Notes: generated from the letters alone by a model not told the origin. A stretch of DNA of 64,000 bases from Paenibacillus amylolyticus (GCF_003719335.1 NZ_RIAS01000001.1:124001-188000); one strand, 5' to 3'. Counted from the stretch's first letter, positions 31,001-39,157 are shown. Numbers and translations: made by a program.

Positions 31001-31777
31001 TTGATACCGGACACACTTCGGAGTACCTGTTGTTCCTGATGTGAAGAGGGTAAGGACAGGATCGTGTGGCTCACTACTGTGCCTATTCTGGCAACGGTTA
31101 TGCTGTGATAGCTCGTTTATCGAAATTACCGCTCCTTCACGTTTACCCTCTTCCTCAAAAATTCCAGCGAAATCTCCTACAACGAGCGGATAATCCAATA
31201 ACTTCCACACCTGCTTCAGCTTCTGGTGATCCACGTGATCGGTTGGCAAATGAAGAGCTGGCTTCAGTGGCGCCGGATTCATACCGCCAAGTATACAAGC
31301 CCAGATTGCAGCTACGAAGTGGTCTATCCGTTCAATTTGCAAAATGACAGAGTCTCCCGGCTCGACACCTTGTTGACTTAGCCCTTGAAGGATGCTCTCT
31401 GCGTGCTGTGACAAATCCAAATAATCTGATATTCGGACTTCTCCATTCTCCATCTTATAATGCAATTTCTTCTTTGGATGATTCCTAACAGTCAGATCAA
31501 AAGCCTCAGCAAGCGTCTGGGGATGTCCAGAATAGTCAAGTGCTTTCCCTACCAAGACTGCCGGCTCTCCAGCCAATAGATTTGATTCTGAATCCCACAA
31601 TTTCGGTCTCTGACCATATTTGAAATGTTCCTGCGTATTTAATACAGCAGAAGCAGTGGCTGGGATATAACGTTTATTCCAAGTGCCGTAAGAGGTCGTT
31701 GCCCGCATGGATATTGAAAGTTGTTGAACCGGAAGCTCATTTCTAATATAACGTTGGAGATTAGTATGAAATGACAT
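28007..31777 (-). CDS. NRPS loading protein: acyl/aryl-AMP ligase, carrier, condensation domain
   Basis: The likely start is ATG 31777, with AAAGGAG inside the end of pabBC at suitable spacing; the frame is open to a GTG at 31798, which lacks its own ribosome site. An ANL-superfamily ligase fills residues ~60-640 (SGTTGTPK near 31,035; TGREKDVLIMNGKN near 30,200, similar to fatty acyl-AMP ligases). An acidic, Cys-containing linker follows, then a carrier (GGDSLRM, Ser near 29,465) and a C domain (HHIISDG near 28,895). It charges the starter acid and condenses it with the first amino acid. The two preceding genes make PABA, so the starter may be PABA or a derivative; a fatty acid is the alternative. 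The frame ends abruptly at 28,007, where the normal C-to-A linker continues in another frame. Confidence 0.9.
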   Translation of the reverse strand: MSFHTNLQRYIRNELPVQQLSISMRATTSYGTWNKRYIPATASAVLNTQEHFKYGQRPKLWDSESNLLAGEPAVLVGKALDYSGHPQTLAEAFDLTVRNHPKKKLHYKMENGEVRISDYLDLSQHAESILQGLSQQGVEPGDSVILQIERIDHFVAAIWACILGGMNPAPLKPALHLPTDHVDHQKLKQVWKLLDYPLVVGDFAGIFEEEGKREGAVISINELSQHNRCQNRHSSEPHDPVLTLFTSGTTGTPKCVRYQNRQILANIIGIKQHLGLTSEEITLNWMPLYHAGGLLTNHILGVVLGCEQVLSSVERFLNSPTSWLEDIEEHQVTFTWAPNFAYAQLNQHKAVHARPWDLSSIRTILNVGQPISARTGKEFLHQLAPFGLNANSIVPAYGMTEFSGSLCFSRTFDHSETGGIQHIVKGSLDGKLIFADASNTEETIAFAEIGEVIPGISLRIVNDCNVPLPEAHVGRVQLKGDSIITEYFKNKEATNNVLTNDGWFESGDLGFVKGGRLTLTGREKDVLIMNGKNLYNYEIEAVMKKVYGVDADYVAVAGISGGESGNDQLLLFYSPLNDDEALNMFVIQEMRGNISRQFGVNPRYIVPVSKREFPRTPTGKIQRLQLVDLLLDGQFDETLNRIDCMLHERQQVQKMMEEEVAATSVEQDACGQAEEEDSEEAPNQQDKCCIIHYTSEQDHCHEALVYTKVREYVKEHNVHLDRIEVYRQPHIGEGASLSSEYYPFLEKAFQSVLGLTEVASHDDFFQLGGDSLRMTRLLAMIASEYKVRISTQRFFRQATINGILQELLNAEPLNNHTPIPVQQQRTEKLPLTMKQKSQWVLHMIAPESAFYTNTFSIHFTGVFHIYKLQNALQALIMRHEALRVRYGIQDGEPYQYVEKPASEIEIRRVDLTQLQEHERHVGIRTEIDQEANLRFDLMNDACLRLCLIDCGPDKHILVVSMHHIISDGWSVEIFANELVQLYVSGLEDSHPMLTPPSVSYSDYVLWQSSMEQGSDSALWELKDYWISKLNRTLPIIQVPYDFPYSEVRTYRGNTLERIVDSQLTSRTLAKANRSGVTLFMLLFAVYGYLIHRFTRQPYIPIGTVMSNRTRAEVEKLIGFVANTVILPVEFSEDMTFDDLLQQVKDISLDAYQHQEVPLEMLLPDLSYHMAPGVTPGFQVMFTLQNEFTHHYQLQNLSVQLMIEAGSTSKYDLILHVYEESDILKLRMEYNTDVYRMETIERLLEFYITMLEGVVEH
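28021..28024 (-). other. Frameshift site 1 in the first NRPS gene (GGGG run)
   Basis: On the minus strand the first frame reads MLEGVVEH then stop. Dropping one G from this run gives MLEGLLSIKLSSL, which leads directly into the expected inter-domain linker and the adenylation domain. The site lies between domains. It could be a base-calling or assembly error in a homopolymer, a real inactivating mutation, or a programmed shift. Confidence 0.8.
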
Positions 31778-31794
31778 TCGAACGTTTTCTCCTT

Positions 31795-33591
31795 TCACTG
31801 CCCTGAGGTAACGGTGAGTTCCTGTAACGAACGGTCCAGACTTTCCTGTGAAATTTTAACGGAGACCCACCCTCGGACACTATTAATAAGCCATATATTT
31901 GTTGCTTCAATTATGTCTTTGTACGTTAATACCTTTTCTTCAAGAATTCCGTCATTCAAGAGCTGATTTCGGAATGTGCCCGCTAACAACCCGCTATCTC
32001 TTGGCGGTGTGTATTTTTTACCTTTTTGCTCAATGACAACATTTCCTGTTATGAATTCAGTAAGTTCCCTATGCTCATTCCACAGAAGAACATCATAAGC
32101 ATCTCCACCTGCCATGCGATGGACATCGTACATGTCCCGATACGTTGTCTTGTGATATAAGAAGCGCTGATTGGACAAAATTGGTGATTTTGCGAGAGCT
32201 ACCGTCTGTGTTTCTCTTCGATCTATAAACGGTGTGCTCTCAACCGAAATTTCTCCCAATGGAGATAACAGCACTCTGACCTTATGCAGACCGGTTGTAT
32301 GTTTGCTGGCATAAACAGTCAGTTGGTTGTGGATAACCTCTCTATCCGCCACAAAGTTAAAATAGGATGCAGAATCCATCATTCGGTCAAGATGACGTTC
32401 CAAGAGCGAATACTGTCCCTTCTCCAATCGAAGCGATTCCAATAATTCAAAATACGGCTTTTGTTCCGTTAGCATCAACGCTTTAGTTTTGGCCTCTGCA
32501 TATTCATCCGAAGCTGTCGAGTCCCAAGTGATCCCTCCGCCCACACCATATTCAGCCTGATTCCGCTGATGATCCATCCACACTGTCCGAATCGCTACGT
32601 TAAAAACGGATGAACCATCCGGACTTAACATACCAATCGATCCGCAATAGATCTCTCTTGGTGTATCTTCCAGTTCATAAATTAAATCCATTGTGCTGAT
32701 TTTCGGCGCCCCAGTGATAGAACCACAGGGGAAAAGTGCTGTGAACACGTCCTCTAACTGGATATGGGACCTTGTATTTGCTGTAACCGTAGAGGTCATT
32801 TGGAACAAAGTATAATATTTCTCAATATCAAAAAGTCTCGGTACTTGTACACTTCCCGTCTCGGCAATAACACTAAGATCGTTCCGGAGCAAATCTGTAA
32901 TCATCACATTTTCAGCCCGATTTTTCGGGGATTGATGCAACCACTTGGCCAATTCGTCGTCCTGTTCCTGGTAAAGCCCCCGTTTCACCGTTCCTTTCAT
33001 TGGACGAGTCTCCAGCTGATTTCCATTCTTTTTGAAAAATAATTCAGGTGAAGCACTCAAAATACTGATATCACCGAGTTGCAGCATGGCTGAGTAATCC
33101 GCCTGCTGTGCATCACATAACTTTGTATAAAAAGCGTAGGGATCACCCTCATATTCTGATCGAAGGCGCATCGTATAATTGACCTGATAGGTGTCTCCCC
33201 GCGCGATGGCTTCGTGAATTTTATGTATATTTTGATGATAAGTATTCTCTGTAACCGTTGGTTCCCATCCTGAAATCTGATACTCGTTAGATGAGGATGC
33301 ATAGCCTGTATCATACCCTTCAAAAATACCAAACCATATGAGCGGTAAAACCACATCTGAATGAACTCGAAAAGCGGGATCGAAAGCCGGCGCAGCTTCG
33401 TAAGATACATAACCTACTGCATAATATCCTTTATCAACAGCATCCTGAATTTCCCTCAAAGCCGGTTTTACCTCTTCAATAGATGTTGCCTTAATGACTT
33501 CAACAGGATTGGTGAAAATTTTACGCTGTTTACAACGATCCTCGCTTACAAAATCAAATAAGATGTACGGATTGGCATCGGATTGATTCAT
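31795..33591 (-). CDS. pabBC: Aminodeoxychorismate synthase component I fused to aminodeoxychorismate lyase
   Basis: The protein is 598 aa. The N-terminal ~345 residues are a chorismate-binding PabB/TrpE fold with GSITGAPK near residue 293 and the RPMKGT motif. The C-terminal ~230 residues are a class IV PLP aminotransferase-like fold of the PabC type, with HKTTYR near residue 478 as the probable PLP lysine region. With the PabA glutaminase it would convert chorismate to 4-amino-4-deoxychorismate and then to p-aminobenzoate plus pyruvate, so the pair is self-sufficient for PABA. The start has a good AAGGAGG site. It lies 27 bases after pabA and only 17 bases before the preferred NRPS start, whose ribosome site overlaps this stop codon. 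This implies translational coupling to the synthetase rather than to a folate operon. Confidence 0.9.
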   Translation of the reverse strand: MNQSDANPYILFDFVSEDRCKQRKIFTNPVEVIKATSIEEVKPALREIQDAVDKGYYAVGYVSYEAAPAFDPAFRVHSDVVLPLIWFGIFEGYDTGYASSSNEYQISGWEPTVTENTYHQNIHKIHEAIARGDTYQVNYTMRLRSEYEGDPYAFYTKLCDAQQADYSAMLQLGDISILSASPELFFKKNGNQLETRPMKGTVKRGLYQEQDDELAKWLHQSPKNRAENVMITDLLRNDLSVIAETGSVQVPRLFDIEKYYTLFQMTSTVTANTRSHIQLEDVFTALFPCGSITGAPKISTMDLIYELEDTPREIYCGSIGMLSPDGSSVFNVAIRTVWMDHQRNQAEYGVGGGITWDSTASDEYAEAKTKALMLTEQKPYFELLESLRLEKGQYSLLERHLDRMMDSASYFNFVADREVIHNQLTVYASKHTTGLHKVRVLLSPLGEISVESTPFIDRRETQTVALAKSPILSNQRFLYHKTTYRDMYDVHRMAGGDAYDVLLWNEHRELTEFITGNVVIEQKGKKYTPPRDSGLLAGTFRNQLLNDGILEEKVLTYKDIIEATNIWLINSVRGWVSVKISQESLDRSLQELTVTSGQ

Positions 33592-33618
33592 TCAAGAATA
33601 CCTCCTTGAGAAGTGAGT

Positions 33619-34224
33619 TTAGAGCGTAACGTAACTTGAGTCGGATTCTGTCTTTGGGTAAGAGCAGTTCTGCAAAAAGTTAGCCAGAATCTGTTTGCCG
33701 GATGGCGTAATGATGGATTCCGGATGGAACTGCACTCCTTCTATACTCCATTTCTTATGGCGAAGTGCCATCACTTCCCCTTCGCTAGACCATGCCGTAA
33801 CTTCCAATTCTTCAGGCAGGTCAGGATTGACAATAAGCGAATGGTATCTTGCCACATTCAGAACGACCGGCAGCCCTTCGAACAATGTTTTACCATCATG
33901 CGAGATATCCGAAGCCTTACCGTGCATCAGATGCCTGGCTGATTCCACTTTCCCTCCAAACGCCTGCGCGATCGCTTGATGGCCAAGACATACACCAAGA
34001 ATGGGAATTTTTCCAGCAAAATATCGTATCACTTCAAGAGAAACTCCGGCATTAGACGGATTGGATGGACCTGGAGAAATCACGATATAATCTGGAGATA
34101 TCTCGTCCAATTTTTTCACCGTAATCGCATTATTACGATACACGTTTACGGTCTCACCCAAATCAGCGAAGTACTGCACAAGGTTATACGTGAAAGAATC
34201 AAAATTATCAATCATGACGATCAT
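33619..34224 (-). CDS. pabA: Aminodeoxychorismate/anthranilate synthase glutamine amidotransferase
   Basis: The chosen start, ATG 34224 (MIVMIDNFDSF), gives 201 aa, matching the family; it sits behind a GGGGGGAG site. The open frame extends 17 codons further upstream without a better start. Class I glutaminase features are present: the nucleophile Cys in GVCLGHQ, the HPES His-Glu pair near the C-terminus, and the oxyanion segment SPGPSNP. It supplies ammonia to the chorismate-amination component encoded next. PabA and TrpG are interchangeable in sequence, so the assignment to PABA rather than anthranilate rests on the adjacent PabB-PabC fusion, which has a lyase domain specific to PABA formation. 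It is the first gene of the NRPS operon. Confidence 0.88.
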   Translation of the reverse strand: MIVMIDNFDSFTYNLVQYFADLGETVNVYRNNAITVKKLDEISPDYIVISPGPSNPSNAGVSLEVIRYFAGKIPILGVCLGHQAIAQAFGGKVESARHLMHGKASDISHDGKTLFEGLPVVLNVARYHSLIVNPDLPEELEVTAWSSEGEVMALRHKKWSIEGVQFHPESIITPSGKQILANFLQNCSYPKTESDSSYVTL

Positions 34225-34751
34225 GAGCAGGTCTCCCCCCAATATTAAATAAAAATTTTGTAAAGGATGACTCACGAGATAGAAGACTGACTATTCGGTC
34301 TGACAAGTGGCGTAAATAGCCGTTCTGATACAAGTTCCGTTCAAGAATGCTAGGCTTGGATTTTTTTAAAAAACAGACTGTTCGGTTTAATTAAGTTCAT
34401 TGTTTTGTGTTATGCGCAAAATAGTATTCATTACAGCTTAATGAAATCTAATCAGAGGGTTGATACCTTGGAATAAGTGACTTGTAAAGGAGAAGCAAAG
34501 AGAACGACGTCTGGTTGCCTTTGGGTGGTAAAAAATAGGAGTTATCTGAAGCGTCACAGCATGTAGCAGGTAATTTTTATCATATGTTGGGAATTAAAGT
34601 GAAAACACATTCCTATTTCATAATAACCCATATTAAATAAGTATACCACCATTGTTTTAAATATTTTGCACTTTTATAACCTATTATGTAAATTTTCAAT
34701 ACAAAATAAGTTTTTTTGTCTTTTTTTCGATTCACTTTGAGCCGGAATTCC
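34225..34751 (-). promoter_or_regulatory. Leader and promoter region of the NRPS operon
   Basis: This AT-rich stretch of about 530 bases upstream of pabA holds no credible gene. On the minus strand an extended -10 element, TGGTATACT, has its TATACT at 34645-34640, without a clear -35 box. If used, it leaves a leader of roughly 400 bases before pabA, long enough for regulation. I could not recognise a riboswitch, T-box or operator family in it. Confidence 0.35.
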
Positions 34752-34799
34752 AAAAAACTGGCCTTCAGAATTGTATGGTTACATTCCTGATAATGCCAG
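34752..34799 (-). terminator. Rho-independent terminator after amj
   Basis: On the minus strand CTGGC (34799-34795) pairs with GCCAG (34762-34758), and an inner imperfect stem forms between. A run of six T follows (34757-34752). It lies directly after the amj stop and should insulate the flippase gene from the NRPS operon. Confidence 0.6.
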
Positions 34800-34807
34800 T
34801 TCTATCA

Positions 34808-35608
34808 TCACATCATACTTACAATCCAACCGATCCAATAAGCCAAAGGAATCAATAGAACTTGCGCTACAAGTGTGCCAAAAAGACGAGAGATCAGCAT
34901 GCAGCCATAAATTTGGTTCATGCGATTCAGCCGGATTTCACCACGCAAAGATCGGTCACTCAGGAGTGAAATCCGCGGGTCGACCAGAATCGTAAGCAAA
35001 ATGGTTGCCATACCGTTAATCAATCCTGTCGATTGAGAGGCAGCAACAGCCTGATCCGGGTATAGATACGCTGCGTATAAACTGGACAAAACACCTGTAG
35101 TATAGATGGCAGTTACGGCTACATTAAGCAGCATTAACCGTCTTGGCATGCCATGCTGCACCAAACGTTTGGCCATCTCCCAGGATGGTGCAGTAATGTA
35201 GTATGTTGCATTTCGGAGTTTACTGCGTTTCATCAATTGGCGCACCATGCCGGGGATGGAACCTGCCGCTTCAAAATGCACCACCATTCTGGATGAGAGT
35301 TTGACCATCGTCGGGAAACAGAGAATAGCTAACGCCGTTCCTATCGTTGCCGCCCCCATCAACCAATGGAGTTGGGTTGCAAAGTGCGGGTTAGCTCCAC
35401 GGGTGGCGGCATCCACCAGACTACCAATCATGGGGCCCTGTGCCATATTGGATGTGCGGGAGACGAGCAGCAAAATGCCTGCGAGGGATATCGCAAGAGC
35501 AATCCGACGCGTACGTAAACCGCCAAGACGAAGTGCATAGGAGAGGCTATCTGTGGCATGGATCAGCATGGTGAATAACATCGGAAGAGCCAGACTTAAA
35601 CTGAACAT
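34808..35608 (-). CDS. amj: Amj-family (YdaH, DUF2837) lipid II flippase
   Basis: This is a 266-aa polytopic membrane protein with about six hydrophobic segments. The segment SRTSNMAQGPMIGSLVD near residues 50-66 and the overall pattern match my recollection of the B. subtilis Amj/YdaH family, the alternate lipid II flippase that can replace MurJ in peptidoglycan synthesis. The start ATG has AAAGGAGAA at good spacing. It is a single gene closed by its own terminator, 583 bases upstream of pabA on the same strand. Amj is often a core gene in Bacillales, so proximity to the NRPS may be chance. It would also fit self-protection if the peptide interferes with lipid II transport. Confidence 0.75.
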   Translation of the reverse strand: MFSLSLALPMLFTMLIHATDSLSYALRLGGLRTRRIALAISLAGILLLVSRTSNMAQGPMIGSLVDAATRGANPHFATQLHWLMGAATIGTALAILCFPTMVKLSSRMVVHFEAAGSIPGMVRQLMKRSKLRNATYYITAPSWEMAKRLVQHGMPRRLMLLNVAVTAIYTTGVLSSLYAAYLYPDQAVAASQSTGLINGMATILLTILVDPRISLLSDRSLRGEIRLNRMNQIYGCMLISRLFGTLVAQVLLIPLAYWIGWIVSMM

Positions 35609-35798
35609 TATGTACGTTCTCCTTTATATTGGTTCTTATGTTTGATTTTATCCAATTTTTCTTCATCAACGTATTATACGCCCTATGCCCCCGGAAGTAT
35701 AGAAAAGGGACGAGAACTGGTTTGGTATTTATCCTGATTTGCCTGTGGGCCTAAGGGTAATATACTACTAATCCATACTATTTCAGGAGGGATAACAT

Positions 35799-36284
35799 AT
35801 GCCATGGAACAAAAACGATTACCCGGTATCCATGAAAAATTTGAAGCCACGCATTCGGCATAAAGCGATCGACATTGCCAACGCTCTGCTTGATGACGGT
35901 TATGAAGAAGGACGGGCTATTGCCATTGCAACAGCCAAGGCGGAGGAATGGGATGAGAATCACCCTGATCATACGGCATCAGGCTCCGATTCGGCTTCTC
36001 ATACATCATCCAAAAAACAGGATGAGTCGACTTCTTCAAAATCGTCCTCTCGGGATCGGCGCCACTCTGAACCTGTCTCCTCGTCCAAGAGTCATCACAA
36101 CATTCATGTTGTACCGACCGAAACGGGCTGGGCCATTAAACAAGAAGGTACATCCGATTACTATTCCACCTACGATACCAAAGCGGAGGCTGTTGATGCC
36201 GCTAAAGCATGGAGCACCAAACATCATATTCGAGCCATCATTCATAATCAGGATGGACAAATTTCTCGTTCTCTTAAATCGTAA
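35799..36284 (+). CDS. YdaT-like protein with DUF2188 domain
   Basis: The protein is 161 aa, starting at an ATG behind AGGAGGGATAACAT. The N-terminal ~50 residues (PWNKNDYPVSMKNL, then a helical Ala/Glu-rich stretch) match the YdaT-type domain. A Ser/Asp-rich low-complexity linker spans roughly residues 60-100. The C-terminal ~60 residues (HVVPTETGWAIKQEG, then a Lys/Ala helix and AIIHNQDGQI) form a DUF2188 repeat. The function is unknown; B. subtilis ydaT has been listed as a general stress gene. It is monocistronic, convergent with yitT. Confidence 0.8.
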   Translation: MPWNKNDYPVSMKNLKPRIRHKAIDIANALLDDGYEEGRAIAIATAKAEEWDENHPDHTASGSDSASHTSSKKQDESTSSKSSSRDRRHSEPVSSSKSHHNIHVVPTETGWAIKQEGTSDYYSTYDTKAEAVDAAKAWSTKHHIRAIIHNQDGQISRSLKS

Positions 36285-36343
36285 TTATACATTTACCACA
36301 CTAATGTCCAGGTCATCCATTTAAAAGCATTCCAAATGCAAAC

Positions 36344-36384
36344 AAAAAATCCCTCTTGCTGCGAGTCTGCAGACAAAAGGGATT
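36344..36384 (-). terminator. Rho-independent terminator of the YitT-family gene
   Basis: AATCCCTCTTG (36348-36358) and CAAAAGGGATT (36374-36384) form an 11-base stem with one mismatch. On the minus strand the stem is followed by a T-run (complement of the A-run 36344-36349). It ends the transcript coming from the YitT gene. Confidence 0.7.
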
Positions 36385-36482
36385 CCTCTCTAAATCAGAG
36401 CTTACTTCAATCCAGTCAGCGCTTAATAAAGCCCGAATACTTTTTATGCCGTATAAGCAATGGGTTATTCTGAATTGCCTGC

Positions 36483-37217
36483 TCAATGCGTTACACCTTG
36501 TGCCACGGAAGTCCGTGTTGTGGCTGTAGCCGCATTGACCGCTTTGGCAGCAACCGATGGAATCGGCAATTTCACAGCCGACGTTGTAACCACTGTACCG
36601 CGAGCCGGAATGCTGACCACATACGTAATCATTTTGCTGGCAATCCATACAGCCAGAATTGTATATAAAGTTTCTTTTACCGGAAGAAAGAAGAGTGACA
36701 ATCCTAAAACGAACGCATCACTGACAAAGAAAACCGTTCCCAGCTTCCATCCCTTCCAGCGGCTGACGAGCACGGCGAGAATATCGTCTCCGCCTGTCGC
36801 TCCACCAAAGCGAAGCACAATTCCCGCACCAATTCCGGTCAATACACCGGATAGTACTGCAGGAATCCACAGGTTTCCGTTAAAATTCATCACCAGTGTG
36901 GAGTAACGCTCAAAGCCGTCATAGAATAGGGAAAATGCACCCACACCAAGCAACGCTTGGATCATGAATTTCCAGCCTTTGATGAACCAGGCCAAGATCA
37001 TGACAGGAATGTCGAGCAGCAACATGCCGATCGCCGGCGATAAACCCGTTGCATATTTTCCGAGCAGGGCCAGACCGACAAATCCGCCCTCCGATAAATG
37101 ATTCTGAAAGTTAATGTGATAATAAGCAAATGCCAAAATAAATGTACCAAGTAACATAATTGCAAACTTGATCGCTTCTGTCTTAACGTGTTGTACGGTT
37201 AACGATGTTCTCTTCAT
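36483..37217 (-). CDS. YitT-family membrane protein
   Basis: The chosen start is ATG 37217 (MKRTSLTVQ), preceded by GCGAGGGA; the frame is open 20 codons further without a better site. The resulting 244-aa protein has about five or six hydrophobic segments with the family pattern GGFVGLALL, then GIPAVLSGVLTGIGAGIVLRFGG-like glycine-rich loops and GGDDILA. YitT/DUF161 proteins are conserved multi-pass membrane proteins of uncertain function, often annotated as putative transporters. The C-terminal ~45 residues after the last membrane segment are Ala/Thr/Val-rich, where many homologues have a DUF2179 domain; that domain is absent here. Confidence 0.85.
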   Translation of the reverse strand: MKRTSLTVQHVKTEAIKFAIMLLGTFILAFAYYHINFQNHLSEGGFVGLALLGKYATGLSPAIGMLLLDIPVMILAWFIKGWKFMIQALLGVGAFSLFYDGFERYSTLVMNFNGNLWIPAVLSGVLTGIGAGIVLRFGGATGGDDILAVLVSRWKGWKLGTVFFVSDAFVLGLSLFFLPVKETLYTILAVWIASKMITYVVSIPARGTVVTTSAVKLPIPSVAAKAVNAATATTRTSVAQGVTH

Positions 37218-38068
37218 ACAGGTTCCCTCGCAGTTTGTAGTTGGTTTTTTAGACCGACCGTACCCTGCAAAAGGCAAGCCTGGAAGAAATCATCGTGTAC
37301 GTCCTTCGAATATTCATCCCAATCCCCTCTTTCGCAGAGTCAGCCGTTTTTTTGAAATACGGTTGGTTTACTCTACAAGGGGCGCTATGTGTATGAGAGA
37401 TCGTAACGTTTCCAGATTGTCCTTGGGGAGATTGTCCTTCGGGGACTCATGGTATCCTGATCCTTTCTGTGTTTTGTGGTTAGCTGTGCTTGGTTAAATT
37501 GAAAAATAAATGATTCAGAAGGTTGAACAGGTCACTTTACACTTACCACTTCGATTGCAGTACCCTCTTTCGATCGCTGTTATCCCCGGATTTTTTTTGA
37601 TTCCTTTTTTCAAAAGGAAAAATCCTGTGATAAACGCGAGCGCTTCGCTTCTACAGACGGGTTCTGCACTCTTCGTTAACGTGTGAAAGGGAGATTCAAC
37701 TCACAGCATTTAAATTTAATTCAATTTAAACACCAAAGCTAACTTGCTTGTACTTCTATTATATAACACCAATGTAACTGGGTCTAAACAAGCAACCCAT
37801 CAAAAACACGCGTAAAACAGCCTCTGGACTGCTCCAGCGGTCATACAGGCACACCGGGATCAGCAAAGCTTACGAATGGTGCTACCTGCTCCTTTATTCT
37901 ATGACCGAAGCTTTCAAATATAACAGTGCAGTCACCCAACTGTGACAATTACGGGCTTTTTTTTATTTTCTGGTCGTTAGCTAAGGAATCCTTTTCCTTA
38001 TGCACATACACTATATCGAACGGTATCATCCATACAATTCAAACGTTTCCAGACTTACTCTGCTTTTT
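37218..38068. other. Long intergenic region upstream of the TIR gene
   Basis: There are about 850 bases without a supportable coding sequence between the divergent YitT-family and TIR genes. It contains T-rich tracts (e.g. 37591-37600), an inverted repeat of the form CCTTTTTTCAAAAGG near 37,603-37,617, and the nested stem described separately at 37,839-37,906. I recognise no known RNA family. Confidence 0.5.
37839..37906. ncRNA. Possible structured RNA element (nested stem)
   Basis: Three collinear complementary blocks nest: GGTCATA (37839-37845) with TATGACC (37900-37906), CAGG (37846-37849) with CCTG (37885-37888), and CACC (37852-37855) with GGTG (37878-37881), around an AGCAAAGCT hairpin. 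That is 15 potential pairs in 68 bases. Acceptor-like ends made me consider a tRNA, but no T-arm or anticodon arm is present. Strand and function are unknown. Confidence 0.3.
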
Positions 38069-38069
38069 A

Positions 38070-38078
38070 TGGTATAAT
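38070..38078 (+). promoter_or_regulatory. Extended -10 promoter of the TIR operon
   Basis: TGGTATAAT, a perfect extended -10 (TGn plus TATAAT at 38073-38078), lies about 40 bases before the TIR start. No good -35 is visible, which extended -10 promoters tolerate. Confidence 0.55.
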
Positions 38079-38119
38079 ATAACAATTGAATCCCATTACC
38101 GTTTAAGCGAGGCGGAGTG

Positions 38120-39157
38120 ATGAAAACGTTAAAGCCGAGAGTCTTTATTGGCTGCTCGCTGGAAGCGAAGCCGATTGCAGCCGCTGTACACGAAAACTTG
38201 CGTTTTTCAGCCGAAGTCACCCCGTGGTACTCGGGGGTATTTAATCCAAGCAGTTATACCATGGACGATCTGGAAACTGAGGTACGCACAACGGACTTTG
38301 CCATTTTTATCTTCCATCCGGATGACATATCCAAAATTCGCGGGAAGTACTACGCATCGGTTCGGGATAATACAATGCTTGAAATGGGTCTATTTATGGG
38401 CCGTCTGGGACGAAAGCGTATTTTTTTCATTCTTCCTGAAGATATTACGGACATCAAGGATGCTGCCAAAGTCGAAGGATTGCGGATGCCCACCGATCTG
38501 CTGGGATTGAATCCGCTGGTATATGAGATTCGTTCTGACGGAAAATGGGCTCCCGCCGTATCTGTAGCCTGCTCCAAGATCGCAGACAGCATTGAAGAGC
38601 AAGGACGCTGGAGTGATCCCGAAGCCGAGCGTATCATCGAGAATCATAAACGCTCCGAAGATCAGGCAAGACTGCAGCTATTCAAGCTGCTACGTTTCTT
38701 TAGGGAATTGCTGCGCACACGCAAAGCAGATGCCCAGATGCTCGAACGCATGAGTGATGCGTTGCGAAGTGCCTTTGTTTCACATCCACCATTCACTGTA
38801 CGCGGCACTGCGATCTATCGTACAGATGGTAATGGTTATATTGAGCAATTATGTGGTAATGTTGGAGAACCCGGCAGAAAATACGACTTGTCCGCCAATG
38901 ATGACAAACCGCCGGATGATCCTAAACGCATTCTTGTTGTCGATTCATATCAAGAAAACAAAATCAAAGTAAATCTGTACGACGATTACCTTGAGAAAGA
39001 GTATCTGCTGTGCTATCCTGTAGCCAAGAGGTATGTAATTACCGTTCACATTATTGGTCATATTGAAGCGGATGAGGCGGTGTTTCAGCACATTGACTTG
39101 CAAAATCGTCAACTGTTTAACGCCATCAACGATCTGTTAGGAGGCGAACCGGAATGA
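38120..39157 (+). CDS. TIR-like effector protein of the CAP12/PCTIR type
   Basis: The start is ATG 38120 behind GGCGGAG (a GTG lies one codon upstream), giving 345 aa. Residues ~5-150 match the TIR-like nucleotide-binding domain found in CBASS Cap12 and Pycsar effectors (PF10137 type): VFIGCS, a DFAIFIF strand, and MLEMGLFMGRLGR with the probable catalytic Glu near residue 87. Such domains typically cleave NAD+ after second-messenger sensing. After a helical linker (~160-210), the C-terminal ~130 residues are an alpha/beta domain with GAF-like alternation, ending in a long helix, possibly a sensor. No nucleotide cyclase gene is adjacent, so this would be an orphan effector or act with the overlapping downstream gene. 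Antiphage function is inferred from the family. Confidence 0.75.
   Translation: MKTLKPRVFIGCSLEAKPIAAAVHENLRFSAEVTPWYSGVFNPSSYTMDDLETEVRTTDFAIFIFHPDDISKIRGKYYASVRDNTMLEMGLFMGRLGRKRIFFILPEDITDIKDAAKVEGLRMPTDLLGLNPLVYEIRSDGKWAPAVSVACSKIADSIEEQGRWSDPEAERIIENHKRSEDQARLQLFKLLRFFRELLRTRKADAQMLERMSDALRSAFVSHPPFTVRGTAIYRTDGNGYIEQLCGNVGEPGRKYDLSANDDKPPDDPKRILVVDSYQENKIKVNLYDDYLEKEYLLCYPVAKRYVITVHIIGHIEADEAVFQHIDLQNRQLFNAINDLLGGEPE

Noticed and set aside
37839-37906. tRNA interpretation of the nested stem
   Set aside because: The ends pair like an acceptor stem, but no anticodon arm or T-arm consensus can be drawn on either strand.
38120-38135. cre-like sequence at the start of the TIR gene
   Set aside because: Only 12 of 14 positions match, the CA end is lost, and it is inside the coding sequence, so it is likely chance.
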